Notes: generated by a model from the sequence alone, not told the origin. 64,000 nucleotides of DNA from Oceanihabitans iliipiscarium (GCF_042686125.1 NZ_JBHUOV010000001.1:124001-188000), one strand, 5' to 3'. Positions 17,754-27,160 are shown, numbered from the stretch's first letter. Made by a program: numbers and translations.

Positions 17754-18794
17754 ATGAGTAAAGTAGTCACTTTTGGAGAAATTATGCTCCGTTTAGCACC
17801 ACAAGGATTTTTAAGATTTTCACAAGCCAATAGCTTTGATGTCGTTTATGGAGGCGGCGAATCAAATGTCGCTGTTTCTTTAGCTAACTACGGTGTTTCT
17901 GTAGATTTTGTAACGCGTTTGCCTGATAATGATATTGGACAATGCGCTATGATGGAAATGCGCAAAAGAGGCGTTGGTGTAGATAAAATTGTTTGGGGTG
18001 GAGATCGTCTAGGAATATACTTTTTAGAAACTGGTGCAGTAAGTCGAGGTAGTAAAGTTGTTTATGATAGAGCACATTCTGCTATCGCAGAAATTAAATC
18101 AGGAATGATTGATTGGGATGCTGTGTTTAATGGTGTAGAATGGTTTCATTGGACAGGTATTACGCCTGCTATTTCGCAGGGTGCAGCTGATGTTTGTTTA
18201 GAAGCAGTAAAAGCAGCTAGTGAAAAAGGAATTACCATTTCTACAGATCTAAATTATAGAGCTAAATTATGGAAATATGGTGGCGATCGTGAAGCTATTA
18301 TGACCGAACTCACCTCCTACTGTGATATCATTTTAGGCAACGAAGAAGATGCCGAAAAACATTTTGGCATCCATCCTGAAGGATTAGATGTTCACAAGCA
18401 TGGCCATGATGTAAAAGCAGAGGCATTTCTATCTGTTTGTAAACAAATGATGGAAAAATTTCCTAAAGCTAAAAAAGTAATAACAACACTTCGTGGATCA
18501 ATTTCAGCATCTCATAACACATGGGCTGGAGTTCTTTATGATGGTGAAAAAATGTATGAAACTCGTCAGTATCAAATCACAGATATCGTCGATCGTGTTG
18601 GCGGTGGAGATTCGTTTATGGGTGGATTAATATATGGGTTATTAAAATATCCTGAAGATGACCAAAATGCATTAGACTTTGCAGTTGCTGCATCATGTTT
18701 AAAACACACTATAAAAGGAGATGCTAATCTGGTAACTGTTTCTGAAGTAGAAAAATTAATGGGAGGTGATGCTTCTGGACGAGTAGCACGTTAA
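17754..18794 (+). CDS. kdgK: 2-keto-3-deoxygluconate kinase (PfkB family)
   Basis: Phosphorylates KDG to KDPG with ATP. The 346-residue protein starts with VVTFGEIMLRLAP and has YGGGESNVAVSLANYG, the first PfkB signature, with the second signature and catalytic Asp in VDRVGGGDSFMGGL near residue 285. RAKLWKYGGDRE is typical of KdgK enzymes. It lies 10 bp before the KDPG aldolase gene, so the two last steps of the pathway are made together. Confidence 0.94.
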   Translation: MSKVVTFGEIMLRLAPQGFLRFSQANSFDVVYGGGESNVAVSLANYGVSVDFVTRLPDNDIGQCAMMEMRKRGVGVDKIVWGGDRLGIYFLETGAVSRGSKVVYDRAHSAIAEIKSGMIDWDAVFNGVEWFHWTGITPAISQGAADVCLEAVKAASEKGITISTDLNYRAKLWKYGGDREAIMTELTSYCDIILGNEEDAEKHFGIHPEGLDVHKHGHDVKAEAFLSVCKQMMEKFPKAKKVITTLRGSISASHNTWAGVLYDGEKMYETRQYQITDIVDRVGGGDSFMGGLIYGLLKYPEDDQNALDFAVAASCLKHTIKGDANLVTVSEVEKLMGGDASGRVAR

Positions 18795-18804
18795 ACAAAA
18801 AAAT

Positions 18805-19473
18805 ATGGCACAATTTTCAAGAATAGAAGTTGCGAATACGATGAAACTAACGGGACTTGTCCCTTTGTTTTACAATAACAACTTAGAAATCAGCAAGAAA
18901 GTATTAAAGGCTTGTTACAATGGAGGAGCTCGACTTTTAGAATTTACAGCAAGAGGTGATTTTGCTCATGAAGTTTTTGGTGAATTAGTTAAGTATGCAA
19001 CTTCAGAATTACCAGGAATGATTTTAGGAGTAGGATCAGTTACTGATGCAGCTTCAGCATCAAGATTTATGTCTTTAGGCGCTAATTTTATTGTAACTCC
19101 AGTTTTAAGAGAAGATATTGCACTTGTATGTAACAGACGTAAGGTTTTATGGTCTCCTGGTTGTGGATCGCTAACTGAAATTGCTAGAGCTGAAGAATTA
19201 GGCTGTGAAATAGTAAAACTTTTCCCTGGAGGAATCTATGGCCCAGATTTCATAAAAGCAATTAAAGGCCCTCAGCCTTGGACTAGTATTATGCCAACTG
19301 GAGGTGTATCGCCAACAAAAGAAAATTTAGAAAGTTGGTTTAATGCAGGAACAATTTGTGTAGGAATGGGTTCTAAACTGATTAACAAAAATTCAGATGG
19401 ACACTACGATTTAGAAAAAATTGAAACGCTTACAAGAAAAGCTATAGATATTATTAAAGGACTTAAAAATTAA
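18805..19473 (+). CDS. eda: KDPG aldolase (2-dehydro-3-deoxy-phosphogluconate aldolase)
   Basis: Splits KDPG into pyruvate and glyceraldehyde 3-phosphate. The class I aldolase residues are present: Glu46 in LEFTARG and the Schiff-base Lys138 in EIVKLFPGG; ILGVGSV and MPTGGVSPTKEN are typical of the family. The usual PGxxTPSE stretch reads SPGCGSLTE here, a variant also consistent with an active TIM barrel. The 222 residues are slightly above the E. coli length. Last enzymatic gene of the catabolic operon; a LacI-type gene starts 4 bp after its stop. Confidence 0.94.
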   Translation: MAQFSRIEVANTMKLTGLVPLFYNNNLEISKKVLKACYNGGARLLEFTARGDFAHEVFGELVKYATSELPGMILGVGSVTDAASASRFMSLGANFIVTPVLREDIALVCNRRKVLWSPGCGSLTEIARAEELGCEIVKLFPGGIYGPDFIKAIKGPQPWTSIMPTGGVSPTKENLESWFNAGTICVGMGSKLINKNSDGHYDLEKIETLTRKAIDIIKGLKN

Positions 19474-19477
19474 TGTA

Positions 19478-20002
19478 TTGGAAACTTCTATTACTTTAAA
19501 ACAATTGTCGCACCTATCTGGGTTTTCTGTTTCAACAGTATCTAAAGCTTTAAACAATAAATTTGATATTAGCTTAAAAACCAGGCAATTAATTAAATCT
19601 ATTGCAAATGAAAACAATTACATCCCTAACAATCATGCTGTAGCTTTAAGGAAAAAGAAAACAAATACTGTTGCTGTAATTTTACCACAAATTAATGATG
19701 AATTTTATAGCTGTTTTTTACATAATATTGAAAAAGTAGCTTTTAGTTTTGGTTATAGAATTATTCTTTTTCAATCTTTTGAAGATCATGAAAAACTTGA
19801 AGAATGTATCTTAAAAATAAATGACGGAACCGTTGATGGGATTATTTTATTAACCGAATCAAAAACAAATCACACATATAATTATTCGAAGACTAGTAAT
19901 CTGCCTCTAGAACATATCTTAGTCTCAAAAAACAAAACACAAAAACAATTAAAGTTAGAATGTATAAATAACTTTACAAAACTTATAGAATCAATTCTTT
20001 AG
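19478..20002 (+). CDS. Half-length LacI-type DNA-binding protein
   Basis: The 174-residue product has a clear LacI helix-turn-helix (residues 6-55; LKQLSHLSGFSVSTVSKAL) and the first part of the periplasmic-binding-protein-like domain (TNTVAVILPQINDEFYSCFL, DGTVDGIILLTES), but stops where the first lobe would end. Family members are about 330-350 residues. No remnant of the missing half follows; the next gene starts 20 bp later. The start is TTG, 4 bp after eda. It may be a decayed regulator or a short DNA-binding protein that no longer binds sugar. Codon use does not look different from its neighbours by eye. Confidence 0.8.
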   Translation: METSITLKQLSHLSGFSVSTVSKALNNKFDISLKTRQLIKSIANENNYIPNNHAVALRKKKTNTVAVILPQINDEFYSCFLHNIEKVAFSFGYRIILFQSFEDHEKLEECILKINDGTVDGIILLTESKTNHTYNYSKTSNLPLEHILVSKNKTQKQLKLECINNFTKLIESIL

Positions 20003-20022
20003 TAAAAAGCTCATTTTAATAT

Positions 20023-20856
20023 ATGCTAAAAAAAGCTATTCATTTTATGATATTGAGTGCTTTTGCTTTTGCACTGTTAAATGCTTTTGTTAAAAGTTTG
20101 AATCATTTTAGTGCCTATCAAATTGTGTTCTTTAGATCTATTGGCTCATTAGCTTTTACTGTACCTTTCCTTATTCGAAACAATATTTCAATGTACGGAA
20201 ATAAAAAAAAACTGCTAATCATTAGAGGATTAGTAGGTGTTACTTCAATGACATTGTTTTTTTATTCTTTAAAATATTTAAATATGGGGACTGCAGCAAC
20301 AGTTCGGTATATCTCACCTATTTTTGCGGCTATTTTTGCATTGATTTTTTTAAAAGAAAGAATAAAACCCTTACAATGGCTATTTTTGTTAATTGCTTTT
20401 TCTGGGGTTTTAATTTTAAAAGGTTTCGATTCTCAAATAAATACTATAGGTTTAATCTATGCTATAGCCTCAGCCATTTTTAGTGGTTTAGTGTATGTAA
20501 CAATTAGAATGATTGGTAAAGGAGACCATCCTGTAGTTATTGTCAATTATTTTATGATTATTGCAGCTATAGTTGGAGGCGTGTTAGCTATCCCAAATTG
20601 GATTACACCAGTAGGTTATGAATGGGGCTTACTTTTAAGCTTAGGTGTTTTTGGATATTTTGGACAATTCTATATGACTAAGGCATTTCAAAATATTGAA
20701 ACAAATCAGGCTGCTCCTTTAAAATATATTGAAGTCATATTTACGCTACTTATTGGTGTAATTTGGTTTAATGAAATCTATACTCTTTGGAGTGTTCTAG
20801 GAATTCTCCTAATTGTGTCTGGATTAATCTTAAATGTTAAAACCATTAGAAAATAG
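20023..20856 (+). CDS. EamA/DMT-family membrane transporter
   Basis: A 277-residue inner membrane protein with ten predicted helices arranged as two EamA repeats (about 5-135 and 145-275). RSIGSLAFTVPF, TVRYISPIFAAIFALIFLKERI and the second-repeat counterpart AAPLKYIEVIFTLLIGVIWF are typical. Such proteins move metabolites out of or into the cell; the substrate is unknown. It ends the alginate-locus transcription unit or is a neighbour picked up by it, being 20 bp after the LacI-type gene. Confidence 0.87.
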   Translation: MLKKAIHFMILSAFAFALLNAFVKSLNHFSAYQIVFFRSIGSLAFTVPFLIRNNISMYGNKKKLLIIRGLVGVTSMTLFFYSLKYLNMGTAATVRYISPIFAAIFALIFLKERIKPLQWLFLLIAFSGVLILKGFDSQINTIGLIYAIASAIFSGLVYVTIRMIGKGDHPVVIVNYFMIIAAIVGGVLAIPNWITPVGYEWGLLLSLGVFGYFGQFYMTKAFQNIETNQAAPLKYIEVIFTLLIGVIWFNEIYTLWSVLGILLIVSGLILNVKTIRK

Positions 20857-20918
20857 GCAAACATTGTTTAAAAACTACGTTATAGCAGAGAGCTCTGTTA
20901 TTGTTAATTATAAATCAT

Positions 20919-20950
20919 AAAAAAAGCCTTTATCTTTCGATAAAGGCTTT
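20919..20950 (-). terminator. Terminator of the tRNA operon
   Basis: A perfect 12-bp stem (20923-20934 with 20939-20950) and TTTC loop (GAAA on the minus strand) is followed on the minus strand by seven T residues, directly after tRNA-Leu. It may also stop transcription arriving from the DMT gene. Confidence 0.88.
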
Positions 20951-20952
20951 AG

Positions 20953-21036
20953 TACTGAAGACGGGACTTGAACCCGTACGTCCTAATGGACATTGGATTT
21001 TAAGTCCAACGTGTCTACCAATTCCACCACTTCAGC
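20953..21036 (-). tRNA. tRNA-Leu, anticodon UAA
   Basis: 84 nt on the minus strand. The acceptor stem pairs GCUGAAG with CUUCAGU (a G-U pair at the end), the D arm holds GGUAGACA, the anticodon loop reads CUUAAAA with anticodon UAA, a long variable arm follows as in class II tRNAs, and the T arm has GGUUCAAGUCC. CCA is not encoded. Second gene of a two-tRNA operon. Confidence 0.95.
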
Positions 21037-21062
21037 ATTGGTATATTTTAAGAAAGTTTCAG

Positions 21063-21134
21063 AGCGAAAGACGGGATTTGAACCCGCGACCCCCACCTTG
21101 GCAAGGTGATGCTCTACCCCTGAGCTACTTTCGC
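21063..21134 (-). tRNA. tRNA-Gly, anticodon GCC
   Basis: 72 nt on the minus strand. The acceptor stem pairs GCGAAAG with CUUUCGC, the D arm is GCUCAGGGGUAGAGC, the anticodon loop UUGCCAA has anticodon GCC, and the T arm contains GGUUCAAAUCC. CCA is not encoded. It lies 26 bp upstream of tRNA-Leu and both are read from the promoter at 21172-21200. Confidence 0.96.
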
Positions 21135-21171
21135 AGTTTTTAATGAACGCACAATATCACTATTGCGGATG

Positions 21172-21200
21172 CAAATTTAAAATATTTCTAGGAATTCCAA
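21172..21200 (-). promoter_or_regulatory. Promoter of the tRNA-Gly/tRNA-Leu operon
   Basis: On the minus strand TTG (21200-21198) is followed by 18 nt and TAAATTTG (21179-21172), an exact TAnnTTTG match continuing as TTTGCATCC. It sits in the gap between mutS and tRNA-Gly, 38 bp before the tRNA. Confidence 0.75.
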
Positions 21201-21230
21201 AGCCTTTTTAAAGAAATAATCCATTTATTT

Positions 21231-23843
21231 TTAAGCACGCTTTTTCTTCATAAGCATACGTTTAATTTCATTAAGTTTCATTAGTGCTTCTACAGGTGTA
21301 AGTACGTCAATATCAATGTGTAATATCTCATCTTTAATCTCTTCAAGTAAAGGGTCATCTAAGTTAAAGAAGCTTAGTTGCATTTCATCTTTTAACGATT
21401 TCACTTTATCTGTAAGCTCTTCACTTGAATGCGATTTTTCTAATTTCTTTAAAATCTTGTTGGCACGATGTAAAACCTGCTGTGGCATTCCAGCCATTTT
21501 AGCCACATGAATTCCAAAACTATGCTCACTTCCTCCAGAAACTAGTTTACGCAAAAACAAAACATTATCTTTTAACTCTTTTACAGACACATTATAGTTC
21601 TTAATTCGGCTAAACGTTTCTGTCATTTCATTTAACTCATGATAGTGTGTTGCAAAAAGTGTTTTCGGCTTTGCTGGATGCTCATGCAAATATTCACTAA
21701 TAGCCCAAGCTATGGATATGCCATCATAAGTACTGGTACCACGACCAATTTCATCAAGCAACACCAAACTTCTATCTGAGATATTATTCAAGATAGATGC
21801 GGTCTCATTCATTTCAACCATAAAAGTAGATTCTCCCATGGAGATATTATCACTCGCTCCTACTCTTGTGAAAATTTTATCGACCAATCCTATTCTTGCA
21901 GATTTCGCAGGCACAAAACTTCCCATTTGGGCTAATAATACAATTAATGCGGTTTGACGTAAAATTGCTGACTTTCCTGACATATTTGGCCCAGTAATCA
22001 TAATGATTTGCTGCGTTTCTCTATCTAAAAACACATCATTTGCGATATAGGCTTCACCAATAGGCAACTGTTTTTCAATGACAGGATGACGACCATTCTT
22101 TATTTCTAAATCGAATGAATCATCTATTATTGGATATACATATTTATTGTCTTTGGCTAGCTGAGCAAATCCACATAAGCAATCTAACTGTCCAATGAGA
22201 TGAGCATTTTGCTGTACTGGTTTTATATAGTGATTCATCCAAGTCACCAATTCTGAAAATAGTTGTTGTTCGATTCCTAAAATACGTTCTTCAGCACCTA
22301 AAATTTTAGCTTCATACTCTTTAAGCTCTTCAGTAATATAACGTTCTGCATTGACTAAGGTTTGTTTTCTTATCCATTCCTCAGGCACTTTGTCTTTATG
22401 TGTATTACGCACTTCAATATAATACCCAAAAACATTATTAGATGCTATTTTAAGTGATGTAATTCCTGTGCGATCACTTTCGCGTTTCAGCATTTGATCT
22501 AAATATGCTTTACCTGAAGTTGACAAGCCACGAAGCTCGTCTAATTCTTCAGAAAACCCTTCAGCAATAGTGTTTCCTTTTAAAACATTCACTGGAGCAT
22601 CTTCATTAAGTATGGCTTTAATCTTCTCTCGAAGCCCATCACAATCTTGTAACTTATCTCCAATTATTTTAAGTGATTCATTATCGCAATGATACGATAA
22701 TGCTTTAATTGGCGATATGGCTTCTAATGAATTTTTTAACTGAATAACTTCTCTTGGATTCACTTTTGAAGTCGCTACCTTAGAAATTAAGCGTTCAATA
22801 TCACCAATATGTTTAATGTGATTCTGAATTTTCTGAAGGATTGTTTTGTCTTTAGTCAAAAAATCAACGACTTCATGACGCTGCTTTATTTTATCTACAT
22901 TCTTTAAGGGTAATGCCAACCAACGCTTTAATAAACGCCCTCCCATTGGAGAAGTGGTTTTGTCAATTACATGAAGTAATGTAACCGCATTATTGTTGTT
23001 TGAATGGTAAAGTTCTAAGTTTCTAATCGTAAATTTATCCATCCAGACATACGCATCTTCTGCAATTCTGGAAATAGATGTAATATGCTCTAATTTATTA
23101 TGCTGTGTTTCGCCAAGATAGTGTAAGATTGATCCTGAAGCGATAATGCCTTCATATAAATCTTCAATACCAAATCCTTTTAATGTTTTGGTGTTAAAAT
23201 GTTTGACTAAGGTTTCATTCGCATAGTCTATTTGATACACCCAATCTTCAAGGTAAAAAGTGTGGAAATCGTCGCCAAAAGTTTCATTGAACAACGAACG
23301 CTTTTGTTTGGATACTAACACTTCACTTGGATTGAAATTTTGAAGGAGCTTATCAATATACTCAGCATTACCTTGAGAGGTTAAAAACTCACCTGTAGAC
23401 ACATCTAAAAACGAAATGCCTATTTTATTTTTTTCAAAATAAACCGAGCATAAAAAGTTATTCGATTTAGACACTAAAACTTCATCATTCAAAGCTACCC
23501 CAGGTGTTACTAGTTCTGTAACGCCACGTTTCACTATAGTTTTTGTTTGCTTAGGATCTTCTAATTGATCACAAATAGCAACCCGTTCTCCTGCTTTAAC
23601 TAATTTTGGCAAATAGGTGTTTAACGAATGGTGTGGAAAACCTGCTAACTCTGTTTCGCTTTCACTTCCTGCACCTCGTTTAGTTAATATAATACCTAGA
23701 ATTCCCGCAGCTTTTACAGCGTCTTCTCCAAAGGTTTCATAAAAATCGCCTACACGAAATAACAACAATGCATCTGGATACTTTACCTTAATGGCATTGT
23801 ATTGTTTCATTAAAGGCGTGACTTTTTTTGCTTTTTTTGCCAA
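21231..23843 (-). CDS. mutS: DNA mismatch repair protein MutS
   Basis: Recognises mismatches and starts repair with MutL. The 870 residues show the mismatch-binding domain with LLFRVGDFYETFGEDA near residue 30 (the Phe-x-Glu wedge), connector, lever and clamp domains, and the C-terminal ABC ATPase with Walker A GPNMSGKS near 620, Walker B LVLLDEIGRGTSTYDG and FATHYHEL. The start appears to be TTG (MAKKAKKVTPLMKQYN in frame); the next Met is eleven residues on, and the N-terminal Lys-rich stretch is common in relatives. It is divergent from the SpoU methyltransferase gene. Confidence 0.97.
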   Translation of the reverse strand: MAKKAKKVTPLMKQYNAIKVKYPDALLLFRVGDFYETFGEDAVKAAGILGIILTKRGAGSESETELAGFPHHSLNTYLPKLVKAGERVAICDQLEDPKQTKTIVKRGVTELVTPGVALNDEVLVSKSNNFLCSVYFEKNKIGISFLDVSTGEFLTSQGNAEYIDKLLQNFNPSEVLVSKQKRSLFNETFGDDFHTFYLEDWVYQIDYANETLVKHFNTKTLKGFGIEDLYEGIIASGSILHYLGETQHNKLEHITSISRIAEDAYVWMDKFTIRNLELYHSNNNNAVTLLHVIDKTTSPMGGRLLKRWLALPLKNVDKIKQRHEVVDFLTKDKTILQKIQNHIKHIGDIERLISKVATSKVNPREVIQLKNSLEAISPIKALSYHCDNESLKIIGDKLQDCDGLREKIKAILNEDAPVNVLKGNTIAEGFSEELDELRGLSTSGKAYLDQMLKRESDRTGITSLKIASNNVFGYYIEVRNTHKDKVPEEWIRKQTLVNAERYITEELKEYEAKILGAEERILGIEQQLFSELVTWMNHYIKPVQQNAHLIGQLDCLCGFAQLAKDNKYVYPIIDDSFDLEIKNGRHPVIEKQLPIGEAYIANDVFLDRETQQIIMITGPNMSGKSAILRQTALIVLLAQMGSFVPAKSARIGLVDKIFTRVGASDNISMGESTFMVEMNETASILNNISDRSLVLLDEIGRGTSTYDGISIAWAISEYLHEHPAKPKTLFATHYHELNEMTETFSRIKNYNVSVKELKDNVLFLRKLVSGGSEHSFGIHVAKMAGMPQQVLHRANKILKKLEKSHSSEELTDKVKSLKDEMQLSFFNLDDPLLEEIKDEILHIDIDVLTPVEALMKLNEIKRMLMKKKRA

Positions 23844-23960
23844 TGGATAAGTGATTTTTATATGTTATTTTTGTCCTGAATGCAAGATTGCTAATGTAAT
23901 TAATATTTGATTTTTACTGAAATCATCTCTACATAAGTTATCTACAATTATTCACATCCT

Positions 23961-24500
23961 ATGCGCAAATTAAAAAACAGTGAATTAGACCGATTAAGTG
24001 TCGATGAATTTAAACAAACTAAAAAAACACCACTCATTATTGTGCTTGATAATATTAGGAGCTTGAACAATATAGGCTCTGTGTTTAGAACGAGTGATGC
24101 TTTTTTAATTGAAAAGATTTACCTCTGTGGTATAACAGCCAAACCACCTCATAAAGACATTCATAAAACTGCACTTGGGAGTACTGATTCTGTTGCCTGG
24201 GAATATGTAGAAAACACTATGACTGTTATTGATAAATTACAACAAGATAAGGTTCAAATATGCGCAATTGAACAGGCTGAAAACGCTACGATGTTAAATA
24301 AATTCTCACCAAAACAAAATACAACTTATGCTTTAGTTTTTGGCAACGAAGTCAAAGGGGTTTCTCAAGATGTGGTAAGCGCAAGTGATTTTGTTCTTGA
24401 AATTCCTCAGTTTGGAACCAAACATTCTTTAAACATTTCTGTGAGTTGTGGTGTTGTGGTTTGGGATGTTTATAGTAAACTAATCTTAAATCAAAAATAG
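23961..24500 (+). CDS. SpoU/TrmH family RNA 2'-O-methyltransferase
   Basis: A 179-residue SPOUT-fold methyltransferase that would methylate a ribose in tRNA or rRNA. The three family motifs are visible: LDNIRSLNNIGSVFRTSDAF, then ALVFGNEVKGVS, and EIPQFGTKHSLNISVSCGVV near the C-terminus, forming the SAM-binding knot. The enzyme lacks an extra substrate-binding domain, so the target is not clear. It is divergent from mutS and its stop directly abuts the GTG start of the next gene. Confidence 0.9.
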   Translation: MRKLKNSELDRLSVDEFKQTKKTPLIIVLDNIRSLNNIGSVFRTSDAFLIEKIYLCGITAKPPHKDIHKTALGSTDSVAWEYVENTMTVIDKLQQDKVQICAIEQAENATMLNKFSPKQNTTYALVFGNEVKGVSQDVVSASDFVLEIPQFGTKHSLNISVSCGVVVWDVYSKLILNQK

Positions 24501-25160
24501 GTGGCCAAAAAACCGAAGCAACCTTGGCCAACCAAAGCTGTTATGCAACAGATTTATGAAATGAACCTTTGGGGAGGAACATCCACTGATTTTTATTCTG
24601 GCACAGGTTCGCATGAACCAAAAATTGTAAATCCATATCTTAAGGCCTTAATTACCTTTTTTGAATCTCATAATACGCCTTTAGTTGTTTGCGATTTAGG
24701 TTGTGGTGATTTTAATATTGGTAAATCTCTTTCAAAATATACCCAGAAATATATTGCTATTGATATTGTAGAAAAACTTATTAATAGGAATAAAAGTTTA
24801 TTTAAAGAAAGTAACTTAGAGTTTTATTGTTTGGACATTTCGAACGACGAGCTCCCTTCAGGCGATTGTATTATATTACGACAAGTATTACAGCATATAT
24901 CAAATACCGAAATCCAAAAAATAATTAAGAAAATAGCCGTTTATAAATACATTATATTAACTGAACACCTCCCTTCTGAAGACTATATTCCTAATAAAGA
25001 CATTATTTCTGGCCAAGGTATTAGGCTAAAACAAAACAGTGGTGTTAATCTACTAGAAGCACCTTTTAATTTAAATATTAGAGAGGAAAAAACTCTTGAC
25101 ACGTATATACTAGAGAACAACAAAGGTTGTATTGTTACCACATTATACACTCTTTTTTAA
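24501..25160 (+). CDS. Class I SAM-dependent methyltransferase, unknown substrate
   Basis: A 219-residue protein with the SAM-binding motif VVCDLGCGDFNIGK near residue 75, an acidic second strand ending in YIAIDIV, and LRQVLQHISN as motif IV-like sequence. A Trp-rich N-terminus (PKQPWPTKAVMQQIYEMNLW) precedes the core. The start is a GTG with no gap to the upstream gene, so the two are probably cotranscribed and coupled. The substrate is not recognisable; similar proteins are annotated only as methyltransferases. Confidence 0.8.
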   Translation: MAKKPKQPWPTKAVMQQIYEMNLWGGTSTDFYSGTGSHEPKIVNPYLKALITFFESHNTPLVVCDLGCGDFNIGKSLSKYTQKYIAIDIVEKLINRNKSLFKESNLEFYCLDISNDELPSGDCIILRQVLQHISNTEIQKIIKKIAVYKYIILTEHLPSEDYIPNKDIISGQGIRLKQNSGVNLLEAPFNLNIREEKTLDTYILENNKGCIVTTLYTLF

Positions 25161-25172
25161 AAGCTTAGATGT

Positions 25173-26300
25173 TTAATCACAAATCTGGTCTAAAATCCAA
25201 AGGTAATCGGCTCTATTCTTTACAAAATCTCTATTGGAAATATCGATAATCTTGACATTTAATTCAGGTTGGTTTTTTAAAAACTCTAAATACCCAGAAT
25301 TAATTTTATCTAAATAATCGTCTTCAATATCTTTTTCGTAGTTACGTCCTCGTTTTTTTATATTCTCTTGAAGTCGCTCTGTATTCTGATATAAATACAC
25401 ATACAAATCTGGTTTCGCAATATCTTTATAAACTTGATAAAAAAGCTTTCTATATAATTTAAATTCATCTTCAGGTAAAGTGATTTTAGAAAAGATAAGC
25501 GATTTAAATACATCGTAATCACTAACAATAAAATCCTTAAACAAGTCTAATTGCGATAAATCGTCACTAATTTGCTGATAACGATCTGCCAAAAAAGACA
25601 TTTCTAAAGTGAACGCATAACGTTTTGGTTCTTTATAAAATTTAGGCAAGAACGGATTATCTGCAAAACGCTCTAAAATTAATTTCGCATTAAAATCATG
25701 TGCCATTTTATTTGACAAGCTCGTTTTTCCTGCACCAATATTTCCTTCAATGGCAATAAAATTATACTTTGAAAAGTCATATTGCTTACTTGGATTTTTC
25801 AACCAAATATTAATAGGTGTCAATACACTTTGATCTGTACACTCTTCTAATAAAACACTAACTTCTTTCTCAAATAATGGATGTTTTAATTGTGCTGCAA
25901 TATTATTTAGAGGCTGCAAAACAAATCTGCGTTTATGCATTTCTGGATGTGGAATGGTTAAGGTTTTAGATTCTAAAACGTCTTCTTCAAAAAAGATAAT
26001 ATCTAAATCTATAATCCGAGCTTGATATCCTTCAGAAGCACTTCTTACACGTCCTAATTGCTTTTCAATACCTAGCAGGTTTTTTAGGAGTTTAGCAGGT
26101 TTTAATTCAGTTTCTAAAATCAAACAAGTGTTCAAAAAATCATCGCTTTCAAAACCAAAAGCAGGTGATTTGTAGACTTTAGAAATTAATTTTATATGAC
26201 CAATCTGCTGATGAATAGCGTCTATGGCATTTTGCAAATTTTTAAATTTGTCGCCTTTATTACTTCCTAAAGATATGTAGACTTTTTTTGGTTGGTTCAT
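25173..26300 (-). CDS. folK: FolK-deoxynucleoside kinase fusion protein
   Basis: Residues 1 to about 165 are 6-hydroxymethyl-dihydropterin pyrophosphokinase (folate synthesis): VYISLGSNKGDKFKNLQNAI at the start, RARIIDLDIIFF-type stretch (ARIIDLDIIFFEE) with the catalytic Asp pair, and PHPEMHKRRFVLQPL. Residues from about 178 are a deoxynucleoside kinase: IAIEGNIGAGKTSLSNKMA P-loop, LADRYQQISDDL, and a lid RLQENIKKRGRNYE. Both halves look complete. The ATG at 26300 is chosen over an upstream TTG because it directly precedes the FolK core. To my knowledge such fusions occur in other marine Bacteroidota. Confidence 0.93.
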   Translation of the reverse strand: MNQPKKVYISLGSNKGDKFKNLQNAIDAIHQQIGHIKLISKVYKSPAFGFESDDFLNTCLILETELKPAKLLKNLLGIEKQLGRVRSASEGYQARIIDLDIIFFEEDVLESKTLTIPHPEMHKRRFVLQPLNNIAAQLKHPLFEKEVSVLLEECTDQSVLTPINIWLKNPSKQYDFSKYNFIAIEGNIGAGKTSLSNKMAHDFNAKLILERFADNPFLPKFYKEPKRYAFTLEMSFLADRYQQISDDLSQLDLFKDFIVSDYDVFKSLIFSKITLPEDEFKLYRKLFYQVYKDIAKPDLYVYLYQNTERLQENIKKRGRNYEKDIEDDYLDKINSGYLEFLKNQPELNVKIIDISNRDFVKNRADYLWILDQICD

Positions 26301-26372
26301 AACAGGTGGCAAAATAACTAAAAGAAAAATTATTAAGTTATATTTACAAGAGCTATTTATTCACAATTTATA

Positions 26373-27074
26373 ATGACCACAAAAGACAAACTTGCTGCAC
26401 AACGTATTTATCTGTTTTTAGGTGCTTTGTTTATCACTTCTTTAGTAGTTTCAAATTTAATATTTCAGAAATTTTTTTACTGGTATCCTTTTAATATTGA
26501 AGTTTATGGCACAAAACTTTTTGAAATTTCAGTTGGTATTTTACCCTATCCTATTACCTTTTTAATTACTGACTTAATTAGTGAGATTTATGGTAAAAAG
26601 CGCGCCAATCAAATTGTAATTGCTGGCATTTTTGCTTCGTTTTTTTCAATGCTAATTGTATATACTGCCAATGCTGTACCTGCTACAGATTGGTCTCCCG
26701 TAAATGACACCTTGTTTTCAACAGTATTTGGAAGTACTGCAATCGCTGTATTTGCGAGCATGATGGCTTATCTTTTAGCCCAATTTATAGACATTCAAAT
26801 TTATCACTTTTGGAAACGCCTTACCAAAGGGAAACATTTATGGTTACGCAATAATTTTTCAACCTTCTTATCACAATTCGTAGATACATTTACCATATTG
26901 GTTTTATTATGCTCTTTTGATATTATTGCTTGGGACAAATTCGCTGGATTGTTAGTCGCTGGATTCGTTTTTAAAGTTCTAATTGCTGCTTTAGACACAC
27001 CATTACTTTACTTAGGTGTGTATCTTTTTAGAAAACGTTTTGACCTAAAAGTTAACGAAGAAATCGATTTTTAA
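26373..27074 (+). CDS. yhhQ: YhhQ family queuosine precursor transporter
   Basis: A 233-residue inner membrane protein of the YhhQ/DUF165 (vitamin uptake-like) family, thought to import preQ0 or preQ1 for queuosine in tRNA. About six helices are seen; VSVGILPYPITFL-type sequence (ISVGILPYPITFLITDLISE) and the stretch FIDIQIYHFWKRLTKGKHLW with NNFSTFLSQFVDTFTIL are the family hallmarks. It is divergent from the FolK fusion with a 72-bp gap. Confidence 0.92.
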   Translation: MTTKDKLAAQRIYLFLGALFITSLVVSNLIFQKFFYWYPFNIEVYGTKLFEISVGILPYPITFLITDLISEIYGKKRANQIVIAGIFASFFSMLIVYTANAVPATDWSPVNDTLFSTVFGSTAIAVFASMMAYLLAQFIDIQIYHFWKRLTKGKHLWLRNNFSTFLSQFVDTFTILVLLCSFDIIAWDKFAGLLVAGFVFKVLIAALDTPLLYLGVYLFRKRFDLKVNEEIDF

Positions 27075-27160
27075 TAATGCTAAAGTTTTACTAAAATTTA
27101 ATTTTAGAGCATCCAACTATAAATTTAATACGTAAATACTTACATAAACACAATGTGCTA

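Noticed and set aside
20901..21143. An open frame of 80 codons across the tRNA genes
   Set aside because: It lies antisense over tRNA-Leu and tRNA-Gly, whose cloverleafs explain the sequence; it is a known kind of false gene.
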